Source of the DNA: Paracoccaceae bacterium
GTDB lineage: Bacteria > Pseudomonadota > Alphaproteobacteria > Rhodobacterales > Rhodobacteraceae
NCBI GenBank assembly: GCA_023254015.1
Contig: JALQYS010000503.1
Location: 1 to 11,179, forward strand
Direction: 5' to 3'
DNA: 11,179 nucleotides
Positions 7,071 to 11,179 of the stretch are shown here, one piece after another (within the stretch, counting starts at the first letter, position 1; every line of letters begins with the position of its first letter). The position numbers and the translations under genes are program-made. The notes beneath the pieces are model-generated. The model worked only from the letters and a program-made list of their open reading frames with translations, was not told where the DNA came from and made no database searches.

Positions 7071-8240
7071 ATGCGCACTCAGGTCGCCATCATCGGCGGC
7101 GGGCCTTCGGGTCTGCTTTTGTCACAGCTGTTGAACAAGGCGGGGATTTCAACCTTCGTTCTGGAACGCAAGAGCCGCGATTATGTGCTGTCACGGATCC
7201 GTGCCGGGGTGCTGGAAACCGGCGCGGTCGAGTTGATCCGCGCCGCGGGTGCAGGCGCCCGGATGGACCGCGAAGGCCAATTGCATGACGGCTGCTATCT
7301 GGCCTCGAACGGCCGGATGTTCCATGTCGACTTCAAGGGCAGTTGCGGCAAGCAGGTGATGGTCTATGGCCAGACCGAGGTGACGAAAGACCTTTATGAC
7401 GCGCAAGATGCCATCGGTGCCACGGTGATTCACGATGCCGAGGATGTGGCGCTGCATGACCTGACCGGTGATGCGCCCTTTGTCACCTACAGCCTGAACG
7501 GCCAGCCGCAGCGGCTGGACTGCGATTTCGTCGCGGGCTGTGACGGCTTTCACGGCATCAGCCGCCAGTCGATGCCCGCCGAGGTGCGGCGCGAGTTTGA
7601 AAAGGTCTATCCCTTTGGTTGGCTTGGAATTTTGTCGCGCACGCCACCGGTAGAGCACGAGCTGATCTATGCCGCCCACGACCGCGGGTTTGCCCTGGCC
7701 TCGATGCGCAACACGATGCTGTCGCGCTATTACATCCAGGTCCCCCTGACCGACAGGGTCGAGGATTGGTCGGATGACGCCTTCTGGACCGAGCTGAAGT
7801 TGCGCCTGCCCGCAGATGTTGCGGCGCGACTGGTAACCGGTCCTTCGATTGAAAAATCCATCGCGCCCCTGCGGTCGTTCGTCACCGAACCCATGCGTTG
7901 GGGGCGACTGTTCCTGTGTGGCGATGCCGCGCATATCGTCCCGCCCACGGGGGCCAAGGGGCTGAATCTGGCCGCCTCGGATGTGCATTACCTTTATGAA
8001 GGTCTGGTGCAGCACTACAAACAGGGTCAAAGCGACGGCATTGACAGCTATTCGCAGCGTGCTCTGGCGCGGATCTGGCAGGCGATGCGGTTCTCCTGGT
8101 CATTGACGACCATGATGCACCGTTTCCCCGGCGCCTCGGACTATGAACGCCGGATGCAGGACAGCGAGCTGGCGCAGTTGGAAAACAATGCCACCGCGCG
8201 ACGGCTGATGGCCGAAAATTACACGGGCCTGCCCTATTAG
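7071..8240 (+). CDS. pobA: 4-hydroxybenzoate 3-monooxygenase
   Basis: PobA is a flavin hydroxylase that turns 4-hydroxybenzoate, NADPH and oxygen into protocatechuate, feeding ring cleavage in the beta-ketoadipate pathway. From ATG 7071 it is 389 residues, close to the 394 of the Pseudomonas fluorescens enzyme. The FAD motif GGGPSG is at 9-14, Cys-Asp-Gly (DG motif) at 157-159, and LFLCGDAAH (GD motif) around 280-288. Active-site residues of the Pseudomonas enzyme are all found, shifted by one after residue 44: Arg44, Tyr200, Ser211, Arg213, Tyr221, Pro292 and Tyr384. The enzyme should therefore be active on 4-hydroxybenzoate. It is divergent from an AraC regulator and convergent with an amidohydrolase, whose stop it overlaps by two bases (TTAG). 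Confidence 0.97.
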   Translation: MRTQVAIIGGGPSGLLLSQLLNKAGISTFVLERKSRDYVLSRIRAGVLETGAVELIRAAGAGARMDREGQLHDGCYLASNGRMFHVDFKGSCGKQVMVYGQTEVTKDLYDAQDAIGATVIHDAEDVALHDLTGDAPFVTYSLNGQPQRLDCDFVAGCDGFHGISRQSMPAEVRREFEKVYPFGWLGILSRTPPVEHELIYAAHDRGFALASMRNTMLSRYYIQVPLTDRVEDWSDDAFWTELKLRLPADVAARLVTGPSIEKSIAPLRSFVTEPMRWGRLFLCGDAAHIVPPTGAKGLNLAASDVHYLYEGLVQHYKQGQSDGIDSYSQRALARIWQAMRFSWSLTTMMHRFPGASDYERRMQDSELAQLENNATARRLMAENYTGLPY

Positions 8241-9106
8241 GCGCGCAAGACCCGCATGGCGTTTTCCTTCAGGATCAGCGGGCGGACCTCATCCTTGAAG
8301 GGGGCCTTGTCAAAGGCGTCCAGCCATTTTTCCGGTGCGATCATCGGCCAGTCGCTGCCAAACAGCATCTTGTGCTTCAACAGGCTGTTGGCATAGCGCA
8401 CCAGATTTTCCGGAAAATACTTGGGCGACCATCCCGACAGGTCAATATAGACGTTCGGCTTGTGCTGGGCGACGGCCAGCGCCTCGTCCTGCCAGGGAAA
8501 GGACGGGTGGGCCATGATGATCGTCATGTCCGGGAAGTCGACAGCCACGTCATCCAGATGGATCGGGTTGGAATACTTCAGCCGCATTCCGTTGCCGCTC
8601 CGCATGCCCGAGCCCACCCCGGTCTGCCCCGTGTGAAAGAGCGCAATGCCGCTTTCCTCGGCAATCGCCTCATAAAGGCCATAGGCAGAACGATCATTCG
8701 GGAAAAACCCCATCTGCGTGGGGTGAAACTTGAACCCCTTGATGCCAAAATCCCGCATCAGGCGCCGCGCCTCGCGTGCGCCCATCTTGCCCTTGGCGGG
8801 GTCAATGCTGGCAAAGGGGATCAGGATGTCGGCGTTTTCGGCCGCGATCCGCGCCACCTCTTCATTGGCATAGCGGCGATAGCCGGTTTCGCGTTCGGCA
8901 TCGACGGGAAAGATCACGGCGGCGATGTTCTGCGCGCGGTAATGCGCGGCGGTTTCCTGCATGGTCGGCGGATGGGACCATGGCGCGCCGAAATATTTGG
9001 CCATGGCGGCCTGCAAATCGTCATAGCCGTCATCGGCATGACAGCCGCAGGGTTCCTCGGCATGGGTATGGAAATCGATGGCGCGGACAGATGCGAAATC
9101 CAACAT
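8237..9106 (-). CDS. Amidohydrolase family protein (amidohydrolase 2 / TIM barrel)
   Basis: This is a 289-residue metal-dependent hydrolase or decarboxylase of the amidohydrolase-2 type. The metal ligands expected for the family are present: His13 and His15 (DFHTH), His158 (LFHTG), His200 (MAHPSF) and Asp252 (GSDWP). The KGFKFHPTQMGFFPND stretch at 123-138 is typical of the subgroup often annotated as 4-hydroxyphenyl-beta-ketoacyl-CoA hydrolase in hydroxycinnamate degradation, from my memory of the family. If that is correct, it could release 4-hydroxybenzoate precursors for PobA; a decarboxylase role is the main alternative. It starts one base after the stop of the GFA-family gene, and its AAGGAGG ribosome site lies inside that gene's last codons. 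The two genes form one minus-strand unit. The fold is confident and the substrate is not. Confidence 0.88.
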   Translation of the reverse strand: MLDFASVRAIDFHTHAEEPCGCHADDGYDDLQAAMAKYFGAPWSHPPTMQETAAHYRAQNIAAVIFPVDAERETGYRRYANEEVARIAAENADILIPFASIDPAKGKMGAREARRLMRDFGIKGFKFHPTQMGFFPNDRSAYGLYEAIAEESGIALFHTGQTGVGSGMRSGNGMRLKYSNPIHLDDVAVDFPDMTIIMAHPSFPWQDEALAVAQHKPNVYIDLSGWSPKYFPENLVRYANSLLKHKMLFGSDWPMIAPEKWLDAFDKAPFKDEVRPLILKENAMRVLRA

Positions 9107-9107
9107 C

Positions 9108-9560
9108 TCAGCCTCCTTTCAGCGCGGCAGGATCTTCCTGAACCGGGGCGTAACTGGCTGTTGTTTCGTGCTTTTCCGGCAGGTCAGTATGAACGAAAGG
9201 CGCCGCGGACCGGATAAAGATCTCGCGCGAGATCGGGAACCAGAAGCTGGGCGGGTCAAAGCTGCCCGCCGCCACTCCGATCAGGTCGGGCGACATTCCA
9301 AGGCTCCACAGCACGTTCGACCCGCAGGTCGGGCAGAAATGCGTGGTAAAGGACCGACCACTTTCCGTGGTAAACGAATAGTCCTTCACATTGCCCGAAA
9401 CCGTCACCTTCTCGCGCGGGAAATAGGCCGAAACGCCGAAGGCCGATCCGGTGCGCGTCTGGCAGTATCGGCAATGGCAGACCGCGGCCTTGACCGGCTT
9501 GCCCTCCACCCGATAGCGCAATTGCCCGCATTGGCAGCCGCCGTTGTGGATGTCATCCAT
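9108..9560 (-). CDS. GFA-family zinc-binding protein (CENP-V/GFA domain)
   Basis: This 150-residue protein has the GFA (glutathione-dependent formaldehyde-activating, CENP-V-like) fold. Zinc-binding cysteines sit at 9 and 11 (GGCQCG), 28, 30 and 33 (CHCRYC), and 76 and 79 (CPTCG), the normal set for the family. The SREIFIRSAAPFV segment near 111-123 is also typical. A longer in-frame start at 9626 is less likely; ATG 9560 is preceded by GGAGGG at 4 bases, and the extra residues do not look like the family. Many GFA proteins have no proven formaldehyde role, so a general annotation is safer. It leads a two-gene unit with the amidohydrolase and is divergent from an IclR regulator. Confidence 0.9.
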   Translation of the reverse strand: MDDIHNGGCQCGQLRYRVEGKPVKAAVCHCRYCQTRTGSAFGVSAYFPREKVTVSGNVKDYSFTTESGRSFTTHFCPTCGSNVLWSLGMSPDLIGVAAGSFDPPSFWFPISREIFIRSAAPFVHTDLPEKHETTASYAPVQEDPAALKGG

Positions 9561-9564
9561 CCTG

Positions 9565-9570
9565 CCCTCC
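9565..9570 (-). promoter_or_regulatory. Ribosome binding site deciding the GFA-family start
   Basis: GGAGGG on the minus strand lies 4 bases before ATG 9560. The longer in-frame starts at 9584 and 9626 have no comparable site, so the shorter protein MDDIHNGGCQCG is preferred. Confidence 0.6.
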
Positions 9571-9606
9571 ATCCTTTGCCCCATCAGGCCACGGCGTGCC
9601 TTGCCT

Positions 9607-9612
9607 TGCCAA
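9607..9612 (-). promoter_or_regulatory. Possible -35 element of the GFA-amidohydrolase unit
   Basis: TTGGCA on the minus strand matches TTGACA at 5 of 6 bases and lies 16 bases from the palindromic operator at 9629-9643. No good -10 is found at the normal distance; a GCCTGA-like sequence is poor. It is listed because the accB side shows the same operator-to-element gap. Confidence 0.3.
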
Positions 9613-9628
9613 GCGGGATGCGCCACTG

Positions 9629-9644
9629 TTTCACGGGGTGAAAT
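9629..9644. promoter_or_regulatory. Palindromic operator copy 1 (TTTCACGGGGTGAAAT), probable IclR site
   Basis: TTTCAC and GTGAAA form a perfect 6-bp inverted repeat around GGG. The site lies 10 bases before the iclR ATG, next to its GAGG ribosome site, and 68 bases before the GFA gene start on the other strand. An identical 16-base copy lies at 10456-10471. Its place in the divergent region suggests that IclR binds here to repress its own gene and to control the GFA unit. Binding by this particular protein is inferred from position and duplication. Confidence 0.65.
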
Positions 9645-9653
9645 TGAGGTGTC

Positions 9654-10490
9654 ATGCAGGTCAAATCCATCAATGCGCTAGCCCGGGGGTTGGAGGTGTT
9701 GCAGATCCTGCAATCGACTGGGGCCCTGACATTGGCCGATCTTCACCGGCTGACCGCTATCCCCAAGGCTTCGCTTCTGCGCATCTTGAAAACATTGATG
9801 GAGGCCGGGTTCATCTGGCAGCGTATGGTCGATGACGCCTGGGTGCCCTCGTTTTCGCTGGCCGAACTGGCCGGACGGATGGACCGCGAAAGCCAGCTGG
9901 TCGAGGTGGCCTCGCCCGTTCTGGCAGCGTTGACGGCGGAAATCGAATGGCCCTCGGTGCTGGCCGTGCCTCGGCTGACCCATATGGAAGTGTTGGAAAC
10001 CAACGCCACGCGGGCCTATTTCGACCATATTGCGCTGGGTCCGGTGGGGTTTCAGGTGAACATGCTGCGCTCTGCCAGTGGCCGGGCCTTCGTTGCCTTT
10101 TGCGAGGCGCCCCTGCGTGAGGCGATCCTGGAGTCCTTGCGCCGCTCCGACCGGCCCGGCAACCGCATGGCGCGCAGCGCAGAGTATGTGGCGCAGTTGC
10201 TGGCCGAGACGCGGGCACAGGGCTTTGGTCTGCGCGACCCGGATTTCGGCGGCGACTTCGACAAAGGCCGGGCGCTGGCCGACGATGGCCGCGATTCGCT
10301 TGGCGTGCCGATCCTGCTGGGCAACCATGTGCCCGGCACGCTGAACATCACCTGGACGCGGCGGGTGATGAAGCGGGATCGTGCCATTCAACTGCTGGGG
10401 CCCCCCGCCCGGCGCGCTGCCGATGAAATCGCGCGCCGTCTGATGCGGCGCGGCGTTTCACGGGGTGAAATCAACGGCGATGCCGGTTGA
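9654..10490 (+). CDS. IclR-family transcriptional regulator
   Basis: This 278-residue regulator has the IclR layout. An N-terminal winged helix-turn-helix (about 5-60) contains LTLADLHRLTAIPKASLLRI and LKTLMEAGFI. A C-terminal effector-binding domain (about 80-265) includes MLRSASGRAFVAF at 137-149, the usual position of the S-x-G-x-A/F core. GAGG lies 4 bases before ATG 9654. It is divergent from the GFA-amidohydrolase unit and lies upstream of the biotin carboxylase genes. IclR regulators often act on aromatic or small organic acid catabolism as activators or repressors. The palindrome repeated before the gene and inside its last codons (encoding VSRGEIN) is the likely binding site. The ligand is unknown. 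A C-terminal tail past the domain is short and basic. Confidence 0.93.
   Translation: MQVKSINALARGLEVLQILQSTGALTLADLHRLTAIPKASLLRILKTLMEAGFIWQRMVDDAWVPSFSLAELAGRMDRESQLVEVASPVLAALTAEIEWPSVLAVPRLTHMEVLETNATRAYFDHIALGPVGFQVNMLRSASGRAFVAFCEAPLREAILESLRRSDRPGNRMARSAEYVAQLLAETRAQGFGLRDPDFGGDFDKGRALADDGRDSLGVPILLGNHVPGTLNITWTRRVMKRDRAIQLLGPPARRAADEIARRLMRRGVSRGEINGDAG
10456..10471. promoter_or_regulatory. Palindromic operator copy 2, inside the 3' end of iclR
   Basis: This is an exact 16-base copy of the sequence at 9629-9644 (TTTCAC-GGG-GTGAAA plus T). It lies in the iclR coding sequence 20 bases before its end and 69 bases from its 15-bp core to the accB ATG. Its position just upstream of the candidate accB promoter (-35 TTGAGC at 10487) suggests control of the biotin carboxylase unit by the same regulator. 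Position upstream of the -35 would fit activation better than blocking. Confidence 0.6.
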
Positions 10491-10516
10491 GCCATGGCGC
10501 CCGCCCGCCCTAGCCT
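10487..10516 (+). promoter_or_regulatory. Candidate accB promoter
   Basis: TTGAGC (10487-10492, 4 of 6 to the -35 consensus) and TAGCCT (10511-10516, 3 of 6 to the -10 consensus) are 18 bases apart. They overlap the iclR stop and lie in the 49-base gap before accB. The predicted start would leave a leader of about 17 bases containing AGGAGG. Scores are modest, as expected for a regulator-dependent promoter. Confidence 0.4.
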
Positions 10517-10539
10517 GACCCCAAGGGCAGGAGGGCCAG

Positions 10540-11022
10540 ATGCTGACGCGCGCCGAGATTGACGACATTCTGAAGCTGATCGACGGGTCCGAGTTTACCG
10601 AGTTGAAGCTGGAAATGGGCGACCTGAAGCTGGAGCTTCGCAAGGGGCCTTCGTCTGCGCAGTTTCATCCGGGCCCAAATACGCAAAGCGGGATGCTCGC
10701 CTCCCGCGACGCCGGTGGCATCCAGCCTCAGCCCCCGGTGCCGCCCACCGCCGTTGCCGCGCCGGTCATCGCCTCGGGCGGCGGGTCGGAAATTCCGGCG
10801 CCGCTTCTGGGCACCTTCTGGCATGCGCCGCGCCCCGGCGCGGATCCTTTCGTCAAGCCGGGCGATGTCGTGACGGCGGATACGGTCATCGGCATCATCG
10901 AGGTGATGAAGCTGATGAATTCAGTCCCTGCCGGCGTGGCCGGGACGGTGCTGGAGATCTGCGCGCCGAATGGCGAGCTGGTTGAACATGGCCAGTGCCT
11001 GATCCGCATCCAGCCGCAGTAA
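10540..11022 (+). CDS. accB: Biotin carboxyl carrier protein (AccB-like, probably accessory copy)
   Basis: This 160-residue protein carries the biotin that moves between biotin carboxylase and carboxyltransferase. The N-terminal helix region (MLTRAEIDDILKLIDGSEF) is followed by a Pro/Ala-rich linker at about 40-85 and a C-terminal biotinyl domain at about 86-158. The biotin site is EVMKLMN with Lys124; the common AccB form is EAMKMMN or EAMKLMN, so the Val is a variant. GTFWHAPRPGADPF at 91-104 is the expected thumb region. AGGAGG lies 5-6 bases before the ATG. The next gene is a biotin carboxylase one base downstream. The iclR neighbour and the variant motif suggest a second copy for a specific catabolic carboxylase, such as the kind linked to LamB/YcsF genes, rather than the fatty-acid enzyme; this is inference. 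Confidence 0.9.
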   Translation: MLTRAEIDDILKLIDGSEFTELKLEMGDLKLELRKGPSSAQFHPGPNTQSGMLASRDAGGIQPQPPVPPTAVAAPVIASGGGSEIPAPLLGTFWHAPRPGADPFVKPGDVVTADTVIGIIEVMKLMNSVPAGVAGTVLEICAPNGELVEHGQCLIRIQPQ

Positions 11023-11023
11023 C

Positions 11024-11179
11024 ATGGCCATTCGCCGCATCTTCATCGCCAACCGGGGCGAGATCGCCGTCCGCATCATCCGCACCGCGCGGGCGCTGGG
11101 GATTGAGACCGTGCTGGGTGTATCACAGGCCGACCGCCAGTCGTTGGGGGCCAAGCTGGCCACGAGGGTGGTCTGCCTG
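11024..11179 (+). CDS. accC: Biotin carboxylase subunit (AccC-like), 3' partial
   Basis: Only the first 52 codons are in the window. The start MAIRRIFIANRGEIAVRII is the N-terminal Rossmann-like motif of biotin carboxylases, which use ATP and bicarbonate to carboxylate biotin on the carrier protein. The ATG lies one base after the accB TAA, so the two genes are almost certainly one unit. The stretch GVSQADRQSLGAKLATRVVCL differs from the usual YSEADRDALHVRLADEAVCI form of housekeeping AccC, which agrees with an accessory copy. The catalytic residues lie beyond the window and cannot be checked. A housekeeping AccC remains possible but is less likely. Confidence 0.92.
   Translation, partial: MAIRRIFIANRGEIAVRIIRTARALGIETVLGVSQADRQSLGAKLATRVVCL

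Noticed and set aside
8720..8728. GGGGTGAAA half-site similar to the IclR palindrome, inside the amidohydrolase gene.
   Set aside because: Only one half matches, the site is mid-gene, and a 9-base match is expected by chance in a window of this size.

Overview
The window is GC-rich and gene-dense, and it looks like the chromosome of an alphaproteobacterium, most likely Rhodobacterales (Rhodobacteraceae). The best evidence is the accD-folC pair joined by an ATGA overlap, the AccD N-terminus (RPKINSLFSRREVPENLW), and the high-GC codon use. No tRNA, rRNA, CRISPR array, insertion sequence or phage gene was seen. No stretch longer than about 130 bases lacks a gene.

Layout from left to right. (1) Plus strand: accD (5' end cut by the window edge) and folC, housekeeping genes for fatty-acid and folate synthesis. 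A GC-rich hairpin with a C(UUCG)G loop on the minus strand separates folC from the convergent unit. (2) Minus strand, 6985 down to 2178: an AraC-family regulator (PobR-like), then the FAD, 2Fe-2S and molybdopterin subunits of a xanthine dehydrogenase-family molybdenum hydroxylase, then a small MoaD/ThiS-like protein ending in Gly-Gly. Start and stop codons overlap or nearly touch through the last four genes. (3) Plus strand: pobA, 4-hydroxybenzoate 3-monooxygenase, divergent from the AraC gene across 85 bp that carry two nested inverted repeats. (4) Minus strand: a GFA-family zinc protein followed by a metal-dependent amidohydrolase; the amidohydrolase stop overlaps the pobA stop. (5) Plus strand: an IclR-family regulator, then a biotin carboxyl carrier protein (accB-like) and the first 52 codons of a biotin carboxylase (accC-like), cut by the right edge.

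The middle of the window looks like accessory catabolism of aromatic acids. PobA turns 4-hydroxybenzoate into protocatechuate, and the AraC regulator is placed to control it. The molybdenum hydroxylase may supply or process a related substrate, but its substrate cannot be read from the sequence. On the right, an identical 16-base palindromic sequence (TTTCACGGGGTGAAAT) lies both in the GFA/iclR divergent region and at the 3' end of iclR upstream of accB. I infer that IclR controls the GFA-amidohydrolase unit, itself, and the biotin carboxylase unit as one regulon. I saw no clear novel defence or mobile system. The repeated operator and the MoaD-like protein inside the hydroxylase operon are the most notable points.
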